A program made the position numbers and the translations under genes. A DNA stretch of 64,000 nucleotides from the NCBI RefSeq assembly GCF_050389775.1, contig NZ_CP177145.1, positions 62,001 through 126,000 of the forward strand, written 5' to 3'. Under the pieces are notes generated by a model. It had not been told where the DNA came from, searched no databases, and was given only the letters and a program-made list of their open reading frames with translations. Source of the DNA: Marinibacterium sp050389775. Its GTDB lineage: Bacteria > Pseudomonadota > Alphaproteobacteria > Rhodobacterales > Rhodobacteraceae. Numbering within the stretch: the first letter of the stretch is position 1; each line of letters begins with the position of its first letter. Of this stretch, positions 34,394 to 43,725 are shown in pieces.

Positions 34394-34712
34394 GCCCACC
34401 GGGCGCCCCGCGCCCATCTGGCGCCGTCCGTGGTCCCGGTATCCGCACGGCTCCGTCCGCGAGATCCGTGTCTGCCTCTCCCGGTCCGCGAGGCCAATGC
34501 CCGCCCGGCCCCGCTGGCCTGGCCCGGGTCGGACATATGCCGTCCGCTTGGCCCGAGCCCGCCGAAACGTGAATGATCCGTTGCCCGGTATCCGTCCGGC
34601 ATGCCTCGTGTCCGCCTGTCCCACGTCAAATCTTGGCCTCCCAAACGCCAAGGGGGCCCGTCGCTGCGGGCCCCCGTGCCTTGTGTCCACTCCGAAACCG
34701 CGATGGCGCGGC
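34394..34712. other. Convergent intergenic region with hairpin pair
   Basis: The 319 bp separate the convergent GalD-like and PadR-fusion genes. CCCGGTATCCG occurs at 34435 and 34584, and GTCCGCGAG at 34455 and 34484, suggesting decayed repeats without a fixed period. Hairpins lie at 34632-34652 and 34652-34675. No gene is supported. Confidence 0.5.
34652..34675 (-). terminator. Hairpin terminator of the PadR-flavoreductase gene
   Basis: Perfect 9-bp arms (GGGGGCCCG and CGGGCCCCC) with a 6-nt loop lie about 38 nt beyond the minus-strand stop. They are followed on that strand by CTTGGCGTTT. A second small hairpin (CTTGGC/GCCAAG) adjoins it. Confidence 0.65.
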
Positions 34713-36101
34713 TCAGTCGAGCGCCTTGTCGCTGTCGCCGGCATTGCCCGCGATCCAATAGCCCGCGGCCTTGAGATAGGGCGCCGGGTGGTTCCGGTCG
34801 GTCAGGAAATGGGTCTTGAGCGCCCGGGCCACCTGGGCTTCGGCGGCGATCCAGACAAAGCCCTTGCCCTCGGGCAGTTCCAGCCCGCGCGCGGCGTCGA
34901 GCAGCGGCGCGATGGCCCCGGCCTCGGCCACCGGGCGGTGCACCCAATGAGCCTGGTGATCGGCCTGTGTGACCAGCGCCTGTTCGTCCTCGGCCCCCGG
35001 CACGGCCACCAGCGTCACGACCTGCGTGCCCGCGCCCAGCTCTTCGGTCTTGCGGCCGATGGCGGGCAGGGCGGTTTCGTCGCCGACCAGCAGGTACCAG
35101 TCGAAGATCGGCGCGATCTCGGCCGACCCGCGCGGCCCGCCGATGTCCAGCGTGTCGCCGGCCCGGGCGCCGACCGCCCAGGCCGTGGCCGGCCCGGCGT
35201 CATGCACGGCGAAATCCACCACCAGCGAGCGGTCGGCGGTGTCATAGGACCGGGGGGTGTAGTCGCGCATCTGGCGGTCGTCACCCTCACCGAAGAACAG
35301 CTTGATGTGGTCGTCGGCGCCCAGGCTGACGAAATCGGCCAGGTCGTCGCTTTCCAGCACCATGCGGATCATGTGCGGCGTCAGGTATCCCGTTTCGCGC
35401 ACGGTCAGGCTGCGGCGCTTCAGCTCGTGGCGGTGGCGGATGATCACCTGCTCGGCCGGTTCGGCAGGGTCGGCGGGCGCCCCGGGTGCGGGCGCCACGG
35501 CCAGCAGGTCGCGGGCGGCGGCACGCAGGCGCTCGGCCAGGGCCTCGACCAGCGCGGCATCGGCGGTGTCATCGGCCAGCCGGTCGCGCAGGGCGGCCTT
35601 GATCTCGTCCATGGCCCGCACGATCGGCTTGGGCGCGTTGCCCCGCCGGCCGCGCGGCATCTGGCGCTGGCGCAGCTCGTCGGCGGCCTCGGCGTTGGCC
35701 GTCAGGAAGGCCTGGCCTTGTTCGGTGATCCGCGCGCTCTTGCGCCCGGATGTGTCGGTTTCGACGGTGGCAAAGCCCGATTCCTCCAGCCAGGTGAAGG
35801 CCGGATAGATCACCCCCGGGCTGGGGCTGTAGATGCCGTCGAACCGGTCTTCGATCTCCTTGATGATCTCGTAGCCGTGGCGGGGCTGTTCGGCGATCAT
35901 CGCCAGGATCAGCAGGCGCAATTCGCCGTATTCGAACAGCCGGCGGCCGCGGTGACGGCCGCCCTTGCCGGATTTCTCGCCTTTTTCGCCCCGGTCTCCC
36001 TTGCGGCCCTTCCGGCCACCGTCGCCGCGCAGCTTCTCGCGGCCCTTCTCGCGCGATTTTTCGCGGCGGGCGGGGCGAAGCTCTTCGTTGTCCTGTGTCA
36101 A
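34713..36101 (-). CDS. PadR-type regulator fused to siderophore-interacting-protein-like FAD reductase
   Basis: A 462-residue two-part protein. Residues 10-50 are Lys/Arg/Gly-rich. A PadR winged helix follows at about 53-135 (FEYGELRLLILAMIAEQPRH, GYEIIKEIEDRFDG, SPGVIYPAFTWLEE). From about residue 215 a SIP/ViuB flavoreductase begins, with the FAD motif MRDYTPRSYD, GDTLDIGGPRGSA and WYLLVGDETALPAIGR. A TTG start at 36101 is chosen because GAGGAG lies exactly 6 nt upstream; the open frame extends to another TTG at 36158 through the operator. SIP proteins reduce ferric siderophores, so the fusion could sense iron, flavin or redox state and repress itself. This is inference. Confidence 0.88.
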   Translation of the reverse strand: MTQDNEELRPARREKSREKGREKLRGDGGRKGRKGDRGEKGEKSGKGGRHRGRRLFEYGELRLLILAMIAEQPRHGYEIIKEIEDRFDGIYSPSPGVIYPAFTWLEESGFATVETDTSGRKSARITEQGQAFLTANAEAADELRQRQMPRGRRGNAPKPIVRAMDEIKAALRDRLADDTADAALVEALAERLRAAARDLLAVAPAPGAPADPAEPAEQVIIRHRHELKRRSLTVRETGYLTPHMIRMVLESDDLADFVSLGADDHIKLFFGEGDDRQMRDYTPRSYDTADRSLVVDFAVHDAGPATAWAVGARAGDTLDIGGPRGSAEIAPIFDWYLLVGDETALPAIGRKTEELGAGTQVVTLVAVPGAEDEQALVTQADHQAHWVHRPVAEAGAIAPLLDAARGLELPEGKGFVWIAAEAQVARALKTHFLTDRNHPAPYLKAAGYWIAGNAGDSDKALD

Positions 36102-36119
36102 TGCAGGCTCCTCATGATT

Positions 36120-36146
36120 CGATATATCGAGATATAAGATATATCG
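36120..36146. promoter_or_regulatory. Palindromic operator for the PadR fusion gene
   Basis: CGATATATC and GATATATCG are perfect 9-bp inverted arms separated by 9 bp (GAGATATAA). It sits 19 bp upstream of the TTG start and contains TATA-like promoter sequence, so binding would block transcription. AT-rich dyads of this form are typical PadR targets. The response-regulator gene starts 162 bp away on the other strand and could share control. Confidence 0.7.
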
Positions 36147-36307
36147 GGAATTGCGCAAGCCCCCGGAATGCCTTGGCTCTCGCCGGCGTGATCGGCCGGG
36201 CAGGTCGGCCGGACACCCGCGGGTGTGGCCCGGTGCGACCGGGGCTTCAGTTTGCCTTCAGCTTGGCCGATTATGGTCGCGCGTCACTCAACCGCGCGGA
36301 CCGGTCC

Positions 36308-36961
36308 ATGCGTATCCTGCTTGTCGAAGACGACCCGCTTGTCGGGGATGCGCTGGTCAAGAGCCTTGGCCGCGACCGCGCGCGCGTCGACTGGATCCGC
36401 GATGGCGAGGCCGCGGCCACGGCGCTGGCCTCGGGCGGGTTCGACCTTGTCGTGCTCGATCTCGGCCTGCCCGGGCGCGACGGCCTGTCGGTGCTGCGCG
36501 ACCTGCGGGACCGGGGCGATGCCACGCCGGTCCTGGTGCTGACCGCCCGCGACGGGGTCGAAGACCGCATCCTGGGCCTGGACAACGGGGCCGACGATTA
36601 CCTGCTCAAGCCCTTCGACACCGGCGAGCTGCTGGCCCGCTGCCGGGCCCTGCTGCGCCGGGCCCAGGGCCGGGGCGACGACCGCATCACGCTGGACGCG
36701 CTGACCGTCGACCTGGGCGCCAACAGCGTGGCCGTCGACGGCCGGCCGCTGCACCTGCCCCAGAAGGAATTCCGCCTGCTGGTCTACCTGGCCGAACGGC
36801 GCGGGCGGGTGGTGCCCAAGGCCCAGCTGGAACAGATGCTGTACGGCTGGGACGACGGGGCCGAAAGCAACACCGTCGAAGTCTATGTCTCGGCCCTGCG
36901 CCGCAAGATCGGAGCCGACCGCATCCGCACCCTGCGGGGCGTCGGCTACATGATCCCATGA
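36308..36961 (+). CDS. OmpR-family response regulator
   Basis: A 217-residue two-component regulator. The receiver domain (1-115) has acidic pocket EDD (residues 7-9), phosphoacceptor Asp51 in VVLDLGLPG, the conserved Thr of VLTARD and Lys in YLLKPFDTGEL. A winged-helix DNA-binding domain ends with TVEVYVSALRRKIGA and IRTLRGVGYMIP. It resembles QseB/PmrA/TctD regulators. Its stop overlaps the histidine-kinase ATG by 4 bp. The RND efflux genes follow 90 bp after the kinase and are the probable target. Confidence 0.95.
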   Translation: MRILLVEDDPLVGDALVKSLGRDRARVDWIRDGEAAATALASGGFDLVVLDLGLPGRDGLSVLRDLRDRGDATPVLVLTARDGVEDRILGLDNGADDYLLKPFDTGELLARCRALLRRAQGRGDDRITLDALTVDLGANSVAVDGRPLHLPQKEFRLLVYLAERRGRVVPKAQLEQMLYGWDDGAESNTVEVYVSALRRKIGADRIRTLRGVGYMIP

Positions 36962-38394
36962 GCGGGGCGGCCTCGCTGCGCGGGCGGTTGCTGCGCGGGC
37001 TGGTGCCGGCGCTGGTGCTGGTCTGGCTGATCGGCAGCGCCTTCATCCTGATGCGCAGCTGGGACGAGATCGAGGACAGCTATGTCGACCAGCTCGACCA
37101 CATGGCCTTTGCCCTGGCCCAGGTGCTGGACGACAGCGCGCTGACCCCCGAGGCCGTGGTCGACAGCGTGCGGGCCCGGCGCGATCGCAACATCTTTGTC
37201 GTGGTCTTCCGCCAGGGCCAGCCGGTGCTGCGCTCGGCCCGGGCGCCGGACGGGATCAGCGAGCTGACCGGCGACGGCGATCCGCGCTATTACCTGGCCC
37301 GGGAAACCGCCCGGGGCGGGCAGATCACCGTCGTGGCCGGGCTGGAACGCGACGAGGTGCGCCAGCTGATCACCCAGGTCGCGGCCGGGGCGGCCCTGCC
37401 CATGGCGCTGGGGCTGCTGGCCATGCTGGGCGTCGTGCTGGTGGCCATCACCCGGGCGCTGCGCCCGCTGGACGACCTGCGCGCCGAGCTCGAAGACCGC
37501 CACCCCGACCAGCTCGACCCGCTGCGCGGGCGCGACCTGCCGACCGAGCTGCGCCCGGTGGTCGAGGCGCTGAACCACCTGCTGGGCCGGATGCGCCTGG
37601 CCGTCGACCGCGAGCGGCGCTTCGTGGCCGATGCCAGCCATGAACTGCGCACGCCGCTGGCCGCGATCCGGGCCCAGGTCGACACGATCGACCGCAGCCG
37701 GCTGGACGCGGAGACCGGCGCGGCGCTGGACCAGATCCTGCGGGGCGTGGGCCGGTCGACGCGGCTGGTGCAACAGCTGCTGCGCCTGGCCCGGGCCGAT
37801 GCCGATGACGGTGGCGCGGCGGCCGAGATCCGGCTGGACGAACAGGCCGTGGCCATCGTGTCGGACCTGTTCCCGCTGGCCGTGCTGCACGACACCGACC
37901 TGCAGCTCGATTGTGCCCCGGCCCGGGTGCGGGCGATGCCCGCCGATATCGAGATGGTGTTGGGCAACCTGATCGAGAACGCCGTGCACCATGCCGGGAC
38001 GGGCGCGCGCATCCGGGTCAGCTGTGGCCCGGCGGGGGGCGGCGACCAGGGCGGCGCGGCCGATGGCCCGGAGGACGATGGCGGGGCCTGGCTGTGTGTC
38101 GAGGACAGCGGGCCGGGCATTGCCGAACCCGATCGGGCCGGGCTGTTCGACCGGTTCCGCCGGGGACCGCGCAGCAGCGCCGACGGGGCCGGGCTGGGCC
38201 TTGCCATTGTCGCCTCGGTCGCCCAGAGGCTGGGCGCGGCGATCACCCTGGGCCGGTCCGACGGGCCGGGCGGGCTGGGCGGCCTGCGGGTCGACCTGCG
38301 GTTTCCGCCGATCCGCCCGGCCGCACGATTCACCATGCTAAGAGATGAAGCTGAGGAGAAGCTGAAGCATGCCTCCCTTGCCGCCACACGTTAA
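36958..38394 (+). CDS. Sensor histidine kinase
   Basis: A 478-residue membrane kinase paired with the upstream response regulator. Helices at about 13-32 and 140-162 flank a periplasmic sensor of some 110 residues. A short HAMP-like linker follows, then the H-box FVADASHELRTPLAAIRAQV with His228. The N-box is LGNLIENAVHHAG, the G1 box VEDSGPGIAEPDRAG and the G2 box GAGLGLAIV. A low-complexity Gly/Asp insertion lies between the N and G1 boxes. The last 30 residues have no obvious counterpart. The sensed signal is unknown; envelope stress or cations are common for this family. Confidence 0.94.
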   Translation: MSGAASLRGRLLRGLVPALVLVWLIGSAFILMRSWDEIEDSYVDQLDHMAFALAQVLDDSALTPEAVVDSVRARRDRNIFVVVFRQGQPVLRSARAPDGISELTGDGDPRYYLARETARGGQITVVAGLERDEVRQLITQVAAGAALPMALGLLAMLGVVLVAITRALRPLDDLRAELEDRHPDQLDPLRGRDLPTELRPVVEALNHLLGRMRLAVDRERRFVADASHELRTPLAAIRAQVDTIDRSRLDAETGAALDQILRGVGRSTRLVQQLLRLARADADDGGAAAEIRLDEQAVAIVSDLFPLAVLHDTDLQLDCAPARVRAMPADIEMVLGNLIENAVHHAGTGARIRVSCGPAGGGDQGGAADGPEDDGGAWLCVEDSGPGIAEPDRAGLFDRFRRGPRSSADGAGLGLAIVASVAQRLGAAITLGRSDGPGGLGGLRVDLRFPPIRPAARFTMLRDEAEEKLKHASLAATR

Positions 38395-38484
38395 GTTTGA
38401 TTGCCGCAACGCGGCACGCCCGGCATCCTTGCCCCGGGTCGGGATGGGTTCCGTCCCGCGACCCGCCGGACCGGAGCACGCCCC

Positions 38485-39570
38485 ATGAAAGCCATCCGAA
38501 TCCTCTTCGGACTGATCCTGTTATGCGCCGCCGCCGTCGGTGGCTTTGTCTTCACCGAGGACATGTTGGCCGCGACACCGCCTGCCCAGGGCGGGGGACG
38601 CGGCGGCGGGCCGATCGCGGTGGAAACCCTGCCGGTCGAGATCCTGACCTTTTCCGAGACCGTCGAGGCCGTGGGTACGACCCTGGCCCGCCAATCGGTC
38701 GTGTTGCAGCCCACGGCGTCGGGCCGGGTGACCGAGGTGGCCTTTGCCGCCGGGGACCGCGTGGCCGCCGGCCAGGCGCTGGTCCGGCTCGACGATGCCG
38801 CCGCCCGCGCCGGGCTGGCCTCGGCCGAAGCCACCGTGGCCGAGGCCGAAGCGGCCTTTGACCGCCAGCAGCAACTGGAACAGCGGGGCAGCGCCGCCGA
38901 GGCCACCCTTCAGGCCGCCCGGGCGGCCATGCTGCGGGCCGAGGCCGAGCGCGACATGGCCATCAACACGCTGGACGACCGGGTTCTGCGCGCGCCCTTC
39001 GCCGGGGTGGTCGGCCTGACCGACCTGGCCCTGGGCCAGCTGATCGACAGTTCGACCGAGATCACCACGCTCGACGACCTTTCGGTCGTCGAGGTGGCCT
39101 TCAGCGTGCCGGAGCGGTTCATCGCCCGGCTGGCCCTGGGCCAGCAGGTGGCGCTGTCGTCGCCGGCCTATCCGGCCGAGACCTTCACCGCCACGATCCG
39201 GGCCATCGACACGCGGGTCGACCAGACCACCCGGTCGATCGCCCTGCGCGCGGCGGTGCCCAACGACGACGGCCGGCTGACCGCCGGCATGTTCATGCGC
39301 GTGTCGCTGGTGCTGGGCCAGCGCCAGGCACCGGCGGTGCCCGAACGAGCCCTGTCGGTCGCCGGGGCCAGCGCCTTCATCCACCTGGCCGTCGACGGCG
39401 TGGCCCAGCGGGTCGAGGTCGGCACCGGCAGCCAGCAGGGCGACCTGGTCGAGGTCACAGGCACCGACCTGGCCGCCGGCGCGCCGGTCATCGTGACCAA
39501 CCTGCACCGCATCGGCGACGGCTCCGAGATCGAGGTCACCGGGGTCCAGCTTTCGGAGGCCGGGCAATGA
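38485..39570 (+). CDS. RND efflux periplasmic adaptor (HlyD/AcrA family)
   Basis: A 361-residue membrane-fusion protein. An N-terminal signal/anchor (IRILFGLILLCAAAVGGFVF) leads to the lipoyl half VVLQPTASGRVTEVAFAAGD, then an Ala/Glu-rich coiled-coil hairpin (residues 105-165) and the second lipoyl half VLRAPFAGVVGLTDLALGQL. A beta-barrel with PNDDGRLTAGMFMRVSLVLG closes it. The hairpin is short, as in MexH/AcrA-like adaptors of the VexA group. Its stop overlaps the RND pump ATG by 4 bp. No outer-membrane TolC-type gene is present in the window. Confidence 0.94.
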   Translation: MKAIRILFGLILLCAAAVGGFVFTEDMLAATPPAQGGGRGGGPIAVETLPVEILTFSETVEAVGTTLARQSVVLQPTASGRVTEVAFAAGDRVAAGQALVRLDDAAARAGLASAEATVAEAEAAFDRQQQLEQRGSAAEATLQAARAAMLRAEAERDMAINTLDDRVLRAPFAGVVGLTDLALGQLIDSSTEITTLDDLSVVEVAFSVPERFIARLALGQQVALSSPAYPAETFTATIRAIDTRVDQTTRSIALRAAVPNDDGRLTAGMFMRVSLVLGQRQAPAVPERALSVAGASAFIHLAVDGVAQRVEVGTGSQQGDLVEVTGTDLAAGAPVIVTNLHRIGDGSEIEVTGVQLSEAGQ

Positions 39571-42500
39571 GCCTTCCCGACATGTCCATCCGCCGGCCCG
39601 TCATGTCGGCGGTGTTCAACCTGCTGATCGTGCTGGTCGGGGCCGTGGCCCTGACCCGCCTGCCGGTCCGCGAGCTGCCCCAGGTCGACAGCGCCCGGCT
39701 GTCCATCGTGGTCAATTACACCGGCGCCGCGCCGGATGTCATCGACAGCCAGGTGGCCTCGGTCATCGAAGGCGCGCTGGCCGGCATTTCGGGCCTGCAG
39801 AGCATGGACACCGAAAGCGAGCGGGGCCGGTCGCGCACGGTGCTGATCTTTGAACCCTCGCGCGACATCGACAGCGCGGCCAATGACGTGCGCACGGCGA
39901 TCGACCGGGCCGCGCGCAACCTGCCCGACGGGGCCGACGCGCCGATCGTCTGGAAGAACGACAGCCAGAGCGACCCGGTGGTCCGGCTCAGCCTGTCCTC
40001 GGCCTCGATGTCGCCGCTCGAACTGTCGGATTACGCCGAGCGCTACATCACCGACCGGCTGGCCCGGCTGCCCGGGGTGGCCAATGCGGCGATCTTCGGC
40101 GAACGGGCCCCGGCGATGCGCATCTGGCTGGATGCCGACCTGATGGCCGCCCATGGCGTGACCACCGGCGACATCACCCAGGCCCTGCAATCCAACAACA
40201 TCGAACTGCCCGCCGGCGAGATCGAGACCGGCGCCCGCCAGCTGCAGCTGCTGGCCCGCACGCGGTTCACCTCGGCCGAGGAATTTGCCGGGTTGGTCAT
40301 CCGCGACGACGGCGTGCGCCCGCTGCGCCTGGGCGACGTGGCGCGGATCGAATCCGGGCCCTCGGCCTCGGAAAGCAGCTTTCGCTCGGATGGCCGCACC
40401 GGGCTGGGCCTGGGCATCCAGCCCCAGGCCCAGGCCAACACCGTGGCCATCAGCCAGGCCGTCAAGGCCGAGCTGGCCCTGATGCGCCCGACGCTGCCGG
40501 CCGACATGACCCTGGAAATCACCACCGACGAGGCGCTGTTCATCCAGACCACGCTGAACGAGGTGGCCCATGTCTTTGCCGAGGCCGTGGGCCTGGTGAC
40601 GGCCGTGATCTTCCTGTTCCTGGGCTCGGCCCGGCTGTCGCTGGTGCCCGTGGTCACGATCCCGATCTCGATCCTGGGCGCGGCGCTGGCCATGCTGCTG
40701 CTGGGCTTCACGATCAACATCATGACGCTCTTTGCCATGATCCTGGCCATCGGGCTGGTCGTCGATGACGCCATCGTCGTGCTGGAGAACATCCAGCGTC
40801 ACCGGGCCATGGGCGCCAGCCGGTCCGAAGCCGCCCGGCTGGGGGCCAACCAGGTCAACTTTGCCGTCATCGCCACCACCGCCGTGCTGATCGCCGTCTT
40901 CCTGCCGGTCAGTTTCATGGAAGGCGAGATCGGCCAGATCTTTGCCGAGTTCGGCATCGTGCTGGCCGTGGCCGTGTCGGTGTCGGGCTTTGTCGCCCTG
41001 ACCCTGTCGCCGGCCCTGGCCGCCCGGCTGCTGCCCCGCGAGGACCGGCCCAACCTGCTGACCCGGGGCGTCAATGCCGTGATCGGCTGGGTCGAACGGG
41101 GCTATCGCGCCGGGCTGAACGGGGTCATGCGCGCGCCCGAGATCCTGCTGGCCTTCACCGGCTTTGCCGTTGCCGCCTCGGCCGCGCTCTATTTCTCGCT
41201 GCCCAAGGAGGTCACCCCCGAGGAAGACCGCGGCCAGTTCCGCATCTACATCACCGCGCCGCAGGGATCGAACCTGGAATATACCGATGCCGCGACGCGC
41301 AAGGTCGAAGCGCTGCTGGAGCCGCTGCGCGACGAAGGCGTGGTGACCAACGTGACAACCATCGTCGGCATGTGGGGCGAGCTGCGCCGGGCGATGATCT
41401 TCGTCAACCTGGTGCCCTGGCAGGACCGCGACCTGTCGGTGCGCGATGTCATCGCCGATCTGCGCGGCCCGCTGTCGGGCATATCCGAGGCCGCGACCTG
41501 GGTGCGCCCGTCCAGCGGCCTGCGCATCGGAGGCGGGCGCGGCGGGCTCAGCTTCATGCTGGGCGGCCCCGACATCGACCGCGCCGCGGCCTGGGCCGAA
41601 GAGCTGGCCGTCGTGCTCGAAGCCGACCCGGATCTCAGCGGCGTCGAGGTCGGCCATGCGGCCAACCAGCCCGGGGCGACCCTGTCGGTCGATCGGCTGC
41701 GGGCCCAGGACCTGGGCCTGGACGCGCAGACCGTGTCCTCGACCCTGCGCACGCTGATCGCCTCGCAGACCATCGGCGAATACAGTTCGAACGGCCGGCA
41801 ATACCCGGTCATCCTGCAGGCCGCGCCCGAGGATCGCGACAGCCCCGAGGACCTGATGTCGATCCTTCTGCGCAACGACCGGGGGGACCTTGTGCCCTTG
41901 TCGGCCTTTGCCAGCGTCGAGACCGAGGCCACCGTGCCGGCGATCAACCGGTTCAACCGGGTTCATTCCGTCGAGATGGAATCCGACCTGGTGGCAGGGG
42001 CCGACCTGGCCCAGGTCATGGCCCGGGTCGAAGCCGCCGTGGCCGAGCTGCCCCCCGGGGCGGTGCTGGCCTGGCAGGGCCAGGCGGCCGATTACCTGCG
42101 CGCCTCGGGCGGCATGTCGATGGTCTTTGGCATGGCCCTGGCCATTGTCTTCCTGGTGCTGGCCGCCCAGTTCGAAAGCTTTCGCACGCCGCTGGTCATC
42201 CTGCTGACCGTGCCGCTGGGCCTGAGCGGGGCGGTGCTCACGCTCTGGCTGGCCGGGCAGACCGTCAACATCTTCAGCCAGGTCGGGCTGGTCCTGCTGG
42301 TCGGGCTGATGGCCAAGAACGGCATCCTGATGGTCGAGTTTTCCAACCAGCTGCGCGAGGGCGGCGCGGCCCTGCGCGATGCGGCCATCGAAGGCGCCGT
42401 GACCCGGCTGCGCCCGGTGACCATGACCACCATTGCCACCGTGCTGGGCGCCGTGCCCCTGGCCATGGCCTCGGGGGCGGGGGCGGAAAGCCGCATTGCC

Positions 42501-42665
42501 ATCGGGCTGGTCATCACCGGCGGGCTCAGCTTTGCCTTCGTGCTGACCCTCTTTGTCACCCCGGTGATCTATTTCCTGGTCGAATCCGTGCGCGGCGGCC
42601 CGGCCGAGCCGCAACAGGCCGGTGATGCGCCCGATCCCGACCCGGCCACGACCCCGGCTGAATGA
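39567..42665 (+). CDS. RND-family efflux permease (AcrB/MexI type)
   Basis: A 1032-residue inner-membrane proton-drug antiporter of full family length. The N-terminus MSLPDMSIRRPVMSAVFNLL is the first helix. The proton-relay Asp-Asp lies in ILAIGLVVDDAIVVLENIQR (about residue 400) and the relay Lys in GLMAKNGILMVEFSNQL (about residue 915). Two large periplasmic loops give the porter and docking domains. The C-terminal 25 residues are Pro/Asp-rich. With the adaptor it forms an export pump, probably controlled by the two-component system upstream. Substrates are not predictable. Confidence 0.96.
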   Translation: MSLPDMSIRRPVMSAVFNLLIVLVGAVALTRLPVRELPQVDSARLSIVVNYTGAAPDVIDSQVASVIEGALAGISGLQSMDTESERGRSRTVLIFEPSRDIDSAANDVRTAIDRAARNLPDGADAPIVWKNDSQSDPVVRLSLSSASMSPLELSDYAERYITDRLARLPGVANAAIFGERAPAMRIWLDADLMAAHGVTTGDITQALQSNNIELPAGEIETGARQLQLLARTRFTSAEEFAGLVIRDDGVRPLRLGDVARIESGPSASESSFRSDGRTGLGLGIQPQAQANTVAISQAVKAELALMRPTLPADMTLEITTDEALFIQTTLNEVAHVFAEAVGLVTAVIFLFLGSARLSLVPVVTIPISILGAALAMLLLGFTINIMTLFAMILAIGLVVDDAIVVLENIQRHRAMGASRSEAARLGANQVNFAVIATTAVLIAVFLPVSFMEGEIGQIFAEFGIVLAVAVSVSGFVALTLSPALAARLLPREDRPNLLTRGVNAVIGWVERGYRAGLNGVMRAPEILLAFTGFAVAASAALYFSLPKEVTPEEDRGQFRIYITAPQGSNLEYTDAATRKVEALLEPLRDEGVVTNVTTIVGMWGELRRAMIFVNLVPWQDRDLSVRDVIADLRGPLSGISEAATWVRPSSGLRIGGGRGGLSFMLGGPDIDRAAAWAEELAVVLEADPDLSGVEVGHAANQPGATLSVDRLRAQDLGLDAQTVSSTLRTLIASQTIGEYSSNGRQYPVILQAAPEDRDSPEDLMSILLRNDRGDLVPLSAFASVETEATVPAINRFNRVHSVEMESDLVAGADLAQVMARVEAAVAELPPGAVLAWQGQAADYLRASGGMSMVFGMALAIVFLVLAAQFESFRTPLVILLTVPLGLSGAVLTLWLAGQTVNIFSQVGLVLLVGLMAKNGILMVEFSNQLREGGAALRDAAIEGAVTRLRPVTMTTIATVLGAVPLAMASGAGAESRIAIGLVITGGLSFAFVLTLFVTPVIYFLVESVRGGPAEPQQAGDAPDPDPATTPAE

Positions 42666-42740
42666 GCCGGGCCCGCCCCTTGTTCCCGGCCGGGTGATCC
42701 ACCCGCGGCGGCCCCCCATCCAACCGAGGAGGACGACCCG

Positions 42741-43631
42741 ATGACCGAACATTCCCGCATGACCGCGGCCGATTTCAGCCCCGAGCTGCTCGAGCTCTAC
42801 GATTTCTATGCCCATGGCATGATCACCAAGCGCGAGTTCCTGGACAAGGCCGGCAAGTTCGCCGTCGGCGGGCTGACCGCTGCGGCGATCCTGGGCATGA
42901 TGTCGCCCAACTATGCCATGGCCGAACAGGTCAGCTTCAACGATCCCGAGATCCGGGCCGAATGGATCACCTATCCCTCGCCCAACGGCCATGGCGAGAT
43001 CCGCGCCTACATGGTGCGGCCCACCGGCGTCGAAACCGCGCCGGGCGTTGTGGTCGTCCACGAGAACCGCGGCCTCAACCCCTATATCCAGGATGTCGCC
43101 CGGCGGGTGGCCAAGGCCGGGTTCATCGCCCTGGCGCCCGACGGGCTGACGCCGATGGGCGGCTATCCGGGCAATGACGAAGAAGGCCGCGCCCTGCAGC
43201 AGCAGGTCGACGGCGAGAAGCTGATGAACGATTTCTTCGCGGCGATCGAATTCCTGATGGCCCATGAGGACGTGTCCGGCAAGGTCGGCATCACCGGCTT
43301 CTGTTATGGCGGCGGCGTGTCCAACGCGGCGGCCGTGGCTTATCCCGAACTGGGCGCGGCGGTGCCCTTCTATGGCCGCCAGGCCGCGGCAGAGGATGTC
43401 CCGCGCATCCAGGCCCCGCTGCTGCTGCATTACGGTGCGCTGGACGAACGGGTCAACGCCGGCTGGCCGGCCTACCAGGCCGCGCTGGATGCCAATGAAA
43501 AGGTCTACGAGGCCTATGTCTACGAAGACGCCAACCACGGGTTCCACAACGATTCCACCCCGCGCTATGACGAGGCCATGGCCGAGCTGGCCTGGGAACG
43601 CACCATCGACTGGTTCCGCAAGTACCTGTGA
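42741..43631 (+). CDS. Dienelactone hydrolase family protein (YghX-like), exported
   Basis: A 296-residue alpha/beta hydrolase. After about 30 residues a hydrophobic stretch (KFAVGGLTAAAILGMMSPNY, ending AMAEQ) looks like an export signal without twin arginine. The catalytic triad is Cys in GFCYGGGVSN, Asp in YGALDERVNAGW and His in YEDANHGFHNDS, as in dienelactone hydrolases. It resembles E. coli YghX. GAGGAGGACGACCCG precedes the ATG. It follows the RND genes by 75 bp and is convergent with a membrane-protein gene across a terminator hairpin. Natural substrate is unknown. Confidence 0.9.
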   Translation: MTEHSRMTAADFSPELLELYDFYAHGMITKREFLDKAGKFAVGGLTAAAILGMMSPNYAMAEQVSFNDPEIRAEWITYPSPNGHGEIRAYMVRPTGVETAPGVVVVHENRGLNPYIQDVARRVAKAGFIALAPDGLTPMGGYPGNDEEGRALQQQVDGEKLMNDFFAAIEFLMAHEDVSGKVGITGFCYGGGVSNAAAVAYPELGAAVPFYGRQAAAEDVPRIQAPLLLHYGALDERVNAGWPAYQAALDANEKVYEAYVYEDANHGFHNDSTPRYDEAMAELAWERTIDWFRKYL

Positions 43632-43664
43632 CCGGAGGGCCTGAGCGGCCCGTTGTCACCTGGT

Positions 43665-43699
43665 CCCGCGCCCCCCGGCCATCGGCCCCGGGGCGCGGG
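43665..43699. terminator. Bidirectional hairpin between convergent genes
   Basis: CCCGCGCCCC and GGGGCGCGGG form perfect 10-bp arms around a 15-nt GC-rich interior that can itself pair. It lies 34 nt after the hydrolase stop and 27 nt after the minus-strand gene. No T-run is seen. Confidence 0.6.
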
Positions 43700-43725
43700 T
43701 GCCGCCCCGTGTCGCCCCGTGCCGC

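Noticed and set aside
39168..43547. Open frame of over 1400 codons antisense to the RND pump and hydrolase genes
   Set aside because: Same GC-driven artefact. The sense strand encodes a full-length RND permease with proton-relay residues.
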